The notes below the pieces were generated by a model. It searched no databases and was not told where the DNA came from. It saw only the letters and a list, made by a program, of their open reading frames with translations. Positions 16,283-21,854 of a stretch of 21,854 bases of DNA are shown here, in pieces; positions within the stretch are counted from its first letter, which is position 1; every line of letters starts with the position of its first letter. A program made the position numbers and the translations under genes. Origin of the DNA: Lachnospiraceae bacterium (lineage in GTDB: Bacteria > Bacillota_A > Clostridia > Lachnospirales > Lachnospiraceae); contig JAFYAD010000051.1 of the NCBI GenBank assembly GCA_017540915.1, positions 1 to 21,854 on the forward strand, given 5' to 3'.

Positions 16283-18013
16283 TTATTTCGCCCACTGATA
16301 AAGGCCGGCGTAAACCCCGTTTTTGGCCATCAGCTCATCGTGGGTTCCTGATTCCTCGATGCCGTTTTCCGTGAGCACCAGAATCTCCTGCGCGTTTTTG
16401 ATGGTGGACAGGCGGTGGGCGATGACAAAAGTCGTCCTGTTGGCCGCCAGCCGCTCCAGGGATTCTTTTACTATGTTCTCGCTCTCGTTGTCCAGAGCGC
16501 TGGTCGCTTCGTCAAAGATCAGGATAGGCGGATTTTTCAAAAATACCCTGGCGATGGAAAGCCTCTGCTTCTGTCCGCCGGAAAGCTTTACTCCGCGCTG
16601 ACCGATGTCCGTCTCATAGCCGTTTGGCAGATTCATGATAAAATCATGAGCGTTGGCAAGCTTCGCCGCCTCCACGATCTCCTCGAAGGTGGCGTCCGGC
16701 TTGCCGTAGCGAATGTTCTCATATACATTGCCGGAGAAAAGATAAACATCCTGCTGCACGATACCTATGTTTTCCCGCAGGCTTTTCAACGTAACGTCAC
16801 GGATATCTTTGCCGTCTATGCGGATACTGCCCTTTGTCACATCATAAAATCTCGGGATCAGGCTGCACAACGTGGTCTTGCCGCCACCGGAAGAACCCAC
16901 CAGCGCCACGTATGAACCGGCTTTCACATCCAGATTTATGTGGCGCAGCACCCTGTGTGCCGTGTCCTTATACTTGAACGACACATCGTCAAACACTATG
17001 TCGCCTCTCACATCTTTTAATTCGATGGCATCCGGCTTGTCCTGAATGTCCGGCTCGATGTTCAGGATCTCAACAAACCTCTCGAAGCCGGAATAGCCGT
17101 TCTGAAACTGCTCCGTGAAATCTATCAGCGTCCGGACCGGCTCGGTGAAAACATTGATATACAGCAAAAACGTCACGAAATCCGAGACCACTATCAGGTC
17201 TTTCGCTATCAGAACGCCGCCTGCCATGATGACCACCACATTTATCAGCATTGTGAAAGCGGTCATACCCGAATGAAAGAATCCCATGTAGAAATAGCTG
17301 TTCTTTTTGGCGCTTAAAAAGCCATCGTTTCCCACCTTGAACTTTTCTCTCTCGATATCCTCATTGGCAAAGGATTTCACAACGCGGATACCTGACAGAT
17401 TGTCCTCTATCTGAGTGTTGATCTCCGCGATCTTCACACGATTCTGCCTGAAAGCCCGCTTCATGCGCTTATTCATGAAAAATGCGAAAGCGAACATGAA
17501 AGGCAGCAGCACGAAGGCAGCCAGTGTGAGATAACCGCTGATGTTCAACAGGATCACAAAGGCACCTATTATCTTTATCAGCGAGATCGCTATGTTTTCC
17601 GGTCCGTGATGCAAAAGCTCCGTGATATCGAAAAGATCCGATGTGATACGGCTCAAAAGCTGTCCCACCTTCTGTTCGTCATAAAAAGAAAATGACAGCT
17701 TCTGATAATGGGAAAAGATGTCCGCCCTCATGTTGTACTCCATCTTTGCTCCCATCACATGTCCGATATTTGAGATAAAATAGTTTGAGGCGAACTGAAC
17801 CAACGCCAGAATGATGAGCACCGCCCCGATAAACATTATCCGCGGCACAGCCTCATCCGGGTTCATCCCCGGGACTTCCGACGTTATGTATCTCACCACC
17901 AGCGGTATTATCAGGCTTATGGCAGACGCCAGAAAGGCGAAAAACATATCCAGGGCAAAAGTGCCGAGGTACGGTTTGTAGTAGCTCACCATCCTCTTCA
18001 GATTTTCTTTCAT
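16283..18013 (-). CDS. ABC exporter half-transporter (MsbA/BmrA-like permease-ATPase fusion)
   Basis: This 576-residue protein has an N-terminal six-helix ABC type-1 exporter domain (about 1-310) and a C-terminal ATPase. The ATPase carries Walker A GSSGGGKTT (373-381), Q-loop IVQQD (418-422), signature LSGGQKQR (478-485), Walker B ILIFDEA (497-503) and H-loop AHRLST (His533). All catalytic residues are present, so it should be active as a homodimer or with an unlinked partner. It probably exports lipids, peptides or drugs; the substrate is unknown. GAGGAAA precedes the ATG. A possible 20-codon frame (18088-18026) with a GGAAG ribosome site ends 12 bases upstream, but nothing else supports it. 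Confidence 0.93.
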   Translation of the reverse strand: MKENLKRMVSYYKPYLGTFALDMFFAFLASAISLIIPLVVRYITSEVPGMNPDEAVPRIMFIGAVLIILALVQFASNYFISNIGHVMGAKMEYNMRADIFSHYQKLSFSFYDEQKVGQLLSRITSDLFDITELLHHGPENIAISLIKIIGAFVILLNISGYLTLAAFVLLPFMFAFAFFMNKRMKRAFRQNRVKIAEINTQIEDNLSGIRVVKSFANEDIEREKFKVGNDGFLSAKKNSYFYMGFFHSGMTAFTMLINVVVIMAGGVLIAKDLIVVSDFVTFLLYINVFTEPVRTLIDFTEQFQNGYSGFERFVEILNIEPDIQDKPDAIELKDVRGDIVFDDVSFKYKDTAHRVLRHINLDVKAGSYVALVGSSGGGKTTLCSLIPRFYDVTKGSIRIDGKDIRDVTLKSLRENIGIVQQDVYLFSGNVYENIRYGKPDATFEEIVEAAKLANAHDFIMNLPNGYETDIGQRGVKLSGGQKQRLSIARVFLKNPPILIFDEATSALDNESENIVKESLERLAANRTTFVIAHRLSTIKNAQEILVLTENGIEESGTHDELMAKNGVYAGLYQWAK

Positions 18014-18291
18014 GTAACATTTCCTCTATGTTTTATCCGACTTTAAAGCCAGAGCAAATACTTTTGCATAAAAATCGACAGTTTCCATTTTGACTTCCGA
18101 TCCCGGCGTATTCGCTTCCGTTTGTATACACCGTAAAAGAGTAACATCTAATCCTGAAACTGTCAAATCAAATCCTCGGGTCAGGCAGGGTTCATAAGAC
18201 TGTAACTTAAATGAATTCCCAAAAACCTTCAGTCTCAATTAATTGAAAAGAATGAGGAGAAATGGCGTGAAGGACACACACCATTGTTGAA
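18014..18291. other. intergenic region containing the start of the decayed module (unit 0)
   Basis: No supported gene. Bases 18231-18256 match 21041-21066 with three differences; the latter is the -35 region of the nuclease-like gene. Similarity appears to begin somewhat upstream, around 18208 versus 21018. The -10 element, ribosome site and nuclease coding region that should follow are missing. This is therefore the left edge of a collapsed copy of the module. Confidence 0.55.
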
Positions 18292-18427
18292 CCTGATTGG
18301 GATGAAACTGTTGAAGTTCAGGTTCCCATCAAGAACACTTCCGCCCGTAAAGTAAAATGGAAAAGCAGCAAAAAATCAGTTGCAAAGTCACTGTAATATC
18401 CAAAACCCAGGATACCGGCTCTACGAC
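18292..18427 (+). pseudogene. remnant of the Big_2/barnase ribonuclease gene (unit 0)
   Basis: Bases 18292-18378 are nearly identical to 20253-20339 of the ribonuclease gene, and bases 18379-18427 match about 20428-20477. The middle of the Big_2 domain has been deleted, with GTT at the junction. The whole barnase domain is also missing: the sequence jumps from the linker straight to the terminator. The signal peptide and zinc-finger-like part are absent too. It cannot encode a functional protein. The remnant shows that the locus once carried another full unit and has decayed by successive deletions. Confidence 0.8.
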
Positions 18428-18461
18428 ATGAAAAGCGGCGGATCACTCCGCCGCTTTTCAT
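18428..18461. terminator. bidirectional terminator, unit 0 copy
   Basis: A 15-bp perfect stem (18428-18442 with 18447-18461, loop TCAC) has the core AAAGCGGCGGA/TCCGCCGCTTT, identical to the terminator at 20826. It ends the remnant on the plus strand. It also lies downstream of the minus-strand HicA-like gene, so it may terminate that operon. Confidence 0.75.
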
Positions 18462-18499
18462 ATGCCTGAATTATAATATTCTTCAATACCTTCACCCTT

Positions 18500-18718
18500 T
18501 TATATCTTGCTATTAAAGTATTCCTGCGTTACATGCAACTGACTGTTACGAATCTTCAGCCACATTTTAGGATGTATCTCGCCGCTGCCTTTCGAGACTT
18601 TTGTATATAAAATAGTCCCATCAGCTTCTTGTTTCCGGTAGTAGTAATGATCTGTATCTTTATACAACTCCCAACCTTCTCTATCGCAAAAACGTTTTAA
18701 TTCTTTCCATCCTGGCAT
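18500..18718 (-). CDS. HicA-like toxin (putative mRNA interferase)
   Basis: This 72-residue protein has the size and pattern of HicA: an N-terminal GWKELKRFCDREGWEL helix-strand, then DTDHYYYRK, in which His24 aligns with the catalytic His of the GSH motif of HicA. A strand and a terminal helix follow (GSGEIHPKMWLKIRNSQLHV). HicA toxins have a double-stranded RNA-binding fold and cleave mRNA. The usual Gly-Ser before His is replaced by Thr-Asp, so it is a divergent member. Its ATG overlaps the end of the antitoxin gene by 22 bases and has a GAGGAGG ribosome site at 7 bases. Confidence 0.72.
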   Translation of the reverse strand: MPGWKELKRFCDREGWELYKDTDHYYYRKQEADGTILYTKVSKGSGEIHPKMWLKIRNSQLHVTQEYFNSKI

Positions 18719-19128
18719 ATAATATCCTCCTCAATGGATTTTTTATCAGAAATCAGGAGCTTAATAACATACGGAACATGCGTAGCTCTATTGGGAGCCT
18801 TTGACCAGTAACTGAACTCGTTATAGTAATCCAACGCATAATCTTTCATTGCGTCTATCAACTTGTCAATACAAGAAGATCTGTCAACATCGTTTTCAAC
18901 AAGCTGAAGCTCTTCAGAATAAGCAGTATAACTCCCATCATCTTCCTGTTCTATCAAAACATTTAGCTTGTAGTTTGTGAGCAACTTTGCCAAAAGGCTC
19001 TCATCTATCATGGCAACATTGTCATGTGTTCTGCTGATAAACGCAGGTTTTTCATGCACCACAGAATCTATCGTCACACTCCAGTTTTTTCTAACTTCAC
19101 TTGCATTCATGCAATATCCATATACCAT
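18697..19128 (-). CDS. antitoxin with Phd/YefM-like N-terminus and HicB-like C-terminus
   Basis: This 143-residue protein has two parts. Residues about 7-52 (MNASEVRKNWSVTIDSVVHE, then PAFISRTHDNVAMIDESLL) resemble the Phd/YefM DNA-binding antitoxin domain. Residues about 53-143 (YKLNVLIEQEDDGSYTAYSE onward) resemble the partial RNase H-like fold of HicB. It should bind and neutralise the HicA-like protein encoded downstream and repress its own promoter. ATG 19128 is chosen because AGGAGG lies 8 bases upstream; a second ATG at 19110 would match the Phd-like start. It is the first gene of the operon, antitoxin before toxin, opposite to the classical hicAB order. Confidence 0.75.
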   Translation of the reverse strand: MVYGYCMNASEVRKNWSVTIDSVVHEKPAFISRTHDNVAMIDESLLAKLLTNYKLNVLIEQEDDGSYTAYSEELQLVENDVDRSSCIDKLIDAMKDYALDYYNEFSYWSKAPNRATHVPYVIKLLISDKKSIEEDIICQDGKN

Positions 19129-19142
19129 ACCCGTTTCCTCCT

Positions 19143-19175
19143 CGTACGTATCGCATCATTCGTACAACTTGTACG
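19143..19175. promoter_or_regulatory. candidate antitoxin operator
   Basis: A perfect 15-bp palindrome CGTACAACTTGTACG (19161-19175) lies between the -10 element and the ribosome site. An additional CGTACG/TACGTA palindrome sits at 19144-19150, one and a half turns away. The position fits autorepression by the antitoxin. Confidence 0.5.
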
Positions 19176-19183
19176 CTATTGAT

Positions 19184-19212
19184 ATTATACTCTTTAGAAA
19201 GATATTCGTCAA
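19184..19212 (-). promoter_or_regulatory. promoter of the HicBA-like operon
   Basis: On the minus strand, TTGACG (19207-19212) and a perfect TATAAT (19184-19189) are separated by 17 bases. The -35 element is embedded in the inverted repeat GATATT-N5-AATATC (19201-19217), a second candidate operator. Confidence 0.82.
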
Positions 19213-19252
19213 ATATCAAAATCCCGATTCAAATTCGAGAAATATTTCCATA

Positions 19253-19297
19253 TATGAGTTTTTTTGTTATACTGTTTTTTAGTAGATACAAGGAGGA
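19253..19297 (+). promoter_or_regulatory. partial copy of the nuclease promoter and ribosome site (unit 1)
   Basis: Bases 19253-19297 are identical to 21061-21105: they include the T7 tract, TATACT (19268-19273) and AAGGAGG (19290-19296). The match stops just downstream of the -35 position, where unit 2 has TTGAAA and this copy has TTTCCA. The promoter is therefore probably weakened. Confidence 0.7.
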
Positions 19298-19726
19298 TCC
19301 CTATGACAAGCTGAACAGTCGTGTCATCAGCAAGATCATCGGTTATGCGAATTTTTACATTGGGCTTGCGGAACATGAACATGACAGGCCAAGAGATGAA
19401 ATATCTATTTCAATATTCAGATCCGGACGAAATCCCGGATTGTTCAAAAAAATGATACAGGCCGGAACGCTTGTATGCACAGAAACACCTGGGATTTATC
19501 TCGTACAAAAGCTTACTGACCTGCCATTTCAGATAGTGATCACCGGCGAACTGGTAGGCGACGAGTATGCTGCTTACAGGGTTTTGACAGATCATGCTCA
19601 TGCCAAAGATATCGAGACAGTTACCTCACTATATAGTCACGATGCATCAACTCAAAGCATGTTAGAAAAGCTTTTAGACTTTGTAAATATAAAAAATCCC
19701 GGATTGTTCGCAAAAATTAAAGGAGG
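19298..19726 (+). repeat. direct repeat of the nuclease gene, copy 1
   Basis: Matches 21426-21854 with no indels at a constant 2128-base offset. By eye there are about 18 differences, ten of them within 19388-19410. The right end of the comparison is set by the window edge, so the true repeat is probably longer. Confidence 0.9.
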
Positions 19727-19928
19727 TAATGAGAAAATGGGTAACAGTCTAATGGAATTAATGAAACCGGAAATTGATAATGTACGCCGAAACGACTTAT
19801 TTGATTACGTTTACGACGGAGATATGCCACTTGAAAGAGGAGCGAAACGCGCCGGTCTCACTCCGGAGCAATTCCGAATAGAAATGGAAAAATATAAAGC
19901 GTCGCAAAAGGAAACGCAAACTGTATAA
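19298..19928 (+). pseudogene. 5'-truncated PD-(D/E)XK nuclease-like gene (unit 1)
   Basis: This copy is nearly identical to the unit 2 nuclease gene from its residue 109 onward (offset 2128 bases). It lacks the first 108 codons, including the start and the Asp76, Glu103 and Lys105 equivalents of the nuclease core. The junction is a 320-base deletion between two ATC triplets. The ATG that now follows the ribosome site (19303) is out of frame and meets a stop after three codons. The frame is open further upstream only by chance, through the promoter. The remaining reading frame ends at 19928, 16 bases before the ribonuclease ATG. It shows the C-terminal region cut off in unit 2, ending with LFDYVYDGDMPLERGAKRAG. 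An internal AAAGGAGG (19719-19726) with an in-frame ATG at 19737 could allow a 63-residue product. Confidence 0.8.
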
Positions 19929-19944
19929 CATGTAGGAGATTGCC

Positions 19945-20816
19945 ATGAAAAAACATCTTTCAAAAACAGGTCAGCTATATTTATTGTAATATTTGCCTGT
20001 CTTCTGTCCTGTGTATTTACTCCATTCCAGACAAGAGTTTCTGCTGCGACAGAAATCAGCAATAAAACTCTATCATTATTTGTAGGTGATAGCGAAAAAC
20101 TTACAGTGGTCACTACTGAAACTCAGATCATTCATCATCCTGGCAGTTATTTATGTCGTGGATGTGGAGCAACTTTTGAAACAGAAGCTGAAGCAAATGC
20201 TCATTGCGATTCTGGCAGCGTAGAATGCATGATGGGCGGATGGAGCGGTGCTCCTGGTTGGGATGAAACTGTTGAAGTTCAGGTTCCCATCAAGAACACT
20301 TCCGCCCGTAAAGTCAAATGGAAAAGTAGCAAAAAATCGGTTACGTCCGTTTCAAAAAAGGGGGTTGTCAAAGCCCGTAAAGTCGGAAAAGCCACCATCA
20401 CTGCTACCATTAAGGGCAAAAAATTCCGTTGCGAAGTCACCGTAATATCTAAAAACCAGGATACCGGCTCTACGACCACCCTTGACGAAAACGGCAGCTA
20501 CAGCTCCAAGGAAGATGTTTCCCTGTACATACACACCTACAACAAGCTGCCATCAAACTTCATTACCAAAAGCGAGGCGGGTAATCTCGGCTGGCAGGGC
20601 GGTTCCCTCGAGGAGTTCGCTCCGGGAAAATGCATAGGTGGCGACAGATTCGGAAATTACGAAGGACTGCTGCCTGAAGGCAAAACCTATCACGAGTGTG
20701 ATATAGACACCTTAGGCAGCAGCTCAAGAGGTGCCAAAAGAATCGTCTTTTCCGATGATGGATATATTTACTACACCGAGGATCACTACGAAAGTTTTGA
20801 ACAACTTTATCCATAA
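19945..20816 (+). CDS. secreted Big_2/barnase-family ribonuclease, with an apparent 1-base frameshift in the signal peptide
   Basis: Restoring one A in the A6 run after ATG 19945 gives a 290-residue protein. It has a signal peptide (MKKTSFKNRSAIFIVIFACL, ending near VSAAT, about 1-36) and a Big_2 immunoglobulin-like domain (about 37-170). A Cys/His cluster (C71, C74, H87, C88, C95) interrupts the domain. The C-terminal domain (about 184-290) is a clear barnase homologue: TYNKLPSNFITKSEA, APGKCIGGDRFGNYEGLLP and TEDHYESF match barnase blocks. Barnase Lys27, Glu73, Arg83, Arg87 and His102 correspond to K209, E251, R262, R266 and H281; Arg59 is replaced by Tyr239. It should cleave RNA outside the producing cell or in a target. 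As written, only 20106-20816 (from GTG) is open without the signal. AGGAG precedes ATG 19945. It follows the nuclease-like gene as an operon and ends in a strong terminator. Confidence 0.88.
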
Positions 20817-20825
20817 TCTATAACG

Positions 20826-20853
20826 AAAGCGGCGGATCACTCCGCCGCTTTTT
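20826..20853 (+). terminator. terminator of the ribonuclease gene (unit 1)
   Basis: A perfect 11-bp stem AAAGCGGCGGA/TCCGCCGCTTT (20826-20836 with 20841-20851) with loop TCAC runs into five T residues. The core is identical to the copy at 18432-18457. Confidence 0.9.
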
Positions 20854-20981
20854 ATATCCACACAATCAAAGAATTTTCTTTTTCACTTGCAAAACATCTC
20901 ATATCGTTGTATCATGTTTCCCATGACTTGATAACACCTGCTCACCGGCAGGCTGAGTTCAGACTATCTGTTTCAAACGGC

Positions 20982-21004
20982 GATATCTGAGGTCAACAGA
21001 TATC
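20982..21004. promoter_or_regulatory. inverted repeat upstream of the nuclease promoter
   Basis: GATATCTG (20982-20989) and CAGATATC (20997-21004) form a perfect 8-bp inverted repeat with a 7-base centre, 49 bases upstream of the -35 element. It is a possible regulator site. The rest of 20854-21052 holds no gene that I can support. Confidence 0.4.
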
Positions 21005-21052
21005 CTCATTGAACATCAAACTGAATCCCAAACAACCATCAGTCTCAATTCA

Positions 21053-21081
21053 TTGAAAAATATGAGTTTTTTTGTTATACT
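21053..21081 (+). promoter_or_regulatory. promoter of the nuclease-like gene (unit 2)
   Basis: TTGAAA (21053-21058) and TATACT (21076-21081) are separated by exactly 17 bases with a T7 tract in the spacer. They lie 28 bases upstream of the ATG at 21109, with AAGGAGG in between. Confidence 0.8.
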
Positions 21082-21108
21082 GTTTTTTAGTAGATACAAG
21101 GAGGATCT

Positions 21109-21854
21109 ATGAACAATGATAATTTAATACTGCCCGATCCGTCTACCATGACAGAAGAGGCAAAAAAAGAAGAGATTGCTACTCTCTCCGAGCGACTGAA
21201 GGCACTTCGTGCAACACCACGATCAGACTGGCACCGGATCTTTGAGCGGATCCTGCGTGAAGAGGCAAGGCCTTACGGTTCAGACGTTGAGATCCGAGTC
21301 GAGCAGGAACTCGGGATCAATCCGCCGAGAGTAGACTATCTCATATTAGACGACATGAAACATCTGATGCGAGGAAAAGAGATTTTCTCCATCTTCAGAC
21401 AGCACAACATTGTAGAATACAAAAATCCCGATGACAAGCTGAACAGTCGTGTCATCAGCAAGATCATCGGTTATGCGAATTTTTACATCGGGCTTGCGGA
21501 ACATGAACATGACAGACCGCGAAACGAGGTTTCCATCTCAATATTCAGATCCGGACGAAATCCCGGATTGTTCAAAAAAATGATACAGGCCGGAACGCTT
21601 GTACGCACAGAAACACCTGGGATTTATCTCGTACAAAAGCTTACTGACCTGCCATTTCAGATAGTGATCACGGGCGAACTGGTAGGTGATGAGTATGCTG
21701 CTTACAGGGTTTTGACAGATCATGCTCATGCCAAAGATATCGAGACAGTTACCTCGCTATATAGTCACGATACATCAACTCAAAGCATGTTAGAAAAGCT
21801 TTTAGACTTTGTAAATATAAAAAATCCCGGATTGTTCGCAAAAATTAAAGGAGG
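21109..21854 (+). CDS. PD-(D/E)XK nuclease-like protein, unit 2 (partial, runs off the window)
   Basis: The first 248 residues are visible. The N-terminal part (WHRIFERILREEARPYGSDV, 41-60) and the following RVDYLIL (74-80) and IVEYKNPDD (101-109) match a family that is abundant in Lachnospiraceae, often left as hypothetical. Asp76 followed by Glu103-Tyr-Lys105 forms a D...ExK pattern, with Glu46 or Glu51 as a possible helix acid, as in PD-(D/E)XK nucleases. Residues from 109 on are nearly identical to the truncated unit 1 copy, so the missing end is probably about 70 residues ending in the same basic helical tail. AAGGAGG precedes the ATG. By analogy with unit 1, a barnase-family ribonuclease gene probably follows. 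Whether this protein cuts DNA, or protects against or regulates the ribonuclease, is unknown. Confidence 0.8.
   Translation, partial: MNNDNLILPDPSTMTEEAKKEEIATLSERLKALRATPRSDWHRIFERILREEARPYGSDVEIRVEQELGINPPRVDYLILDDMKHLMRGKEIFSIFRQHNIVEYKNPDDKLNSRVISKIIGYANFYIGLAEHEHDRPRNEVSISIFRSGRNPGLFKKMIQAGTLVRTETPGIYLVQKLTDLPFQIVITGELVGDEYAAYRVLTDHAHAKDIETVTSLYSHDTSTQSMLEKLLDFVNIKNPGLFAKIKG
21426..21854 (+). repeat. direct repeat of the nuclease gene, copy 2
   Basis: Counterpart of 19298-19726. In this copy the repeat continues upstream into an intact coding start and promoter. Confidence 0.9.

Noticed and set aside
18026..18238. Minus-strand open frame of 70 codons upstream of the ABC exporter
   Set aside because: It starts at TTG without a ribosome site, has no recognisable domain and overlaps the unit 0 remnant. 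A 20-codon frame inside it (18088-18026) has a weak ribosome site but no further support.
19101..19297. Upstream in-frame extension of the unit 1 nuclease reading frame
   Set aside because: The extension translates the promoter fragment, ribosome site and intergenic DNA, and is absent from the unit 2 protein. The frame is open by chance.
19410..19601. Minus-strand open frame of 63 codons, repeated at 21538-21729
   Set aside because: It is the antisense of the duplicated nuclease gene; its apparent conservation comes only from the duplication.
19253..21854. Transposon or insertion sequence as cause of the duplication
   Set aside because: No transposase, terminal inverted repeats or target duplications were seen at the unit borders. 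Homologous or microhomology-mediated recombination explains the pattern better.
1..21854. CRISPR array
   Set aside because: No regularly spaced short direct repeats were found on reading the window.

Overview
The window looks like a chromosomal segment of a Gram-positive anaerobe of the Clostridia, most probably a Lachnospiraceae (Butyrivibrio/Roseburia-like). This is inferred from gene content, not from a marker search: a DUF975 membrane protein, CvfB, a TIGR03905-type TSCPD protein, an AprAB-like flavoprotein/ferredoxin pair, NatAB-like ABC-2 exporters, strong AGGAGG ribosome sites and sigma-A type promoters. Almost every gene up to 19.1 kb lies on the minus strand.

Bases 1-5.2 kb: a YcxB-like membrane protein, a flotillin with its own terminator, a methyl-accepting chemotaxis protein, the S1-domain RNA-binding protein CvfB, and a tRNA-Gln(CTG) with a clear promoter and terminator. 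Bases 5.3-9.1 kb: a three-gene ABC-2 exporter operon (ATPase, then two permeases). Bases 9.1-13.4 kb: a small membrane protein plus TSCPD protein pair, a lipoprotein, a DUF975 protein, a 94-bp inverted-repeat element, a Cys-rich HExxH protein, a plus-strand DUF2752 protein and a DUF4190 protein. Bases 13.5-18.0 kb: an unknown protein, the AprAB-like pair behind a near-consensus promoter, and an MsbA-type ABC half-transporter.

Bases 18.2-21.85 kb are an unstable accessory region and the most interesting part. A tandem module is present in at least three states. The module consists of a promoter, a PD-(D/E)XK nuclease-like protein, a secreted Big_2/barnase-family ribonuclease and a GC-rich terminator. 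Unit 0 (18.23-18.46 kb) is a collapsed remnant holding a piece of the upstream region, a piece of the ribonuclease gene and the terminator. Unit 1 (19.25-20.85 kb) has a nuclease that lost its first 108 residues, including the catalytic core, to a 320-bp deletion, followed by a ribonuclease whose catalytic domain is complete but whose signal peptide is out of frame by one base in an A6 run. Unit 2 (from 21.0 kb) has an intact nuclease start and catalytic motif and runs off the window. Between units 0 and 1 lies a minus-strand HicBA-like toxin-antitoxin operon with its own promoter and palindromic candidate operators.

The picture is of a repeatedly duplicated and decaying secreted-RNase locus, possibly an intercellular competition system. 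No barstar-like immunity gene is visible in the window.
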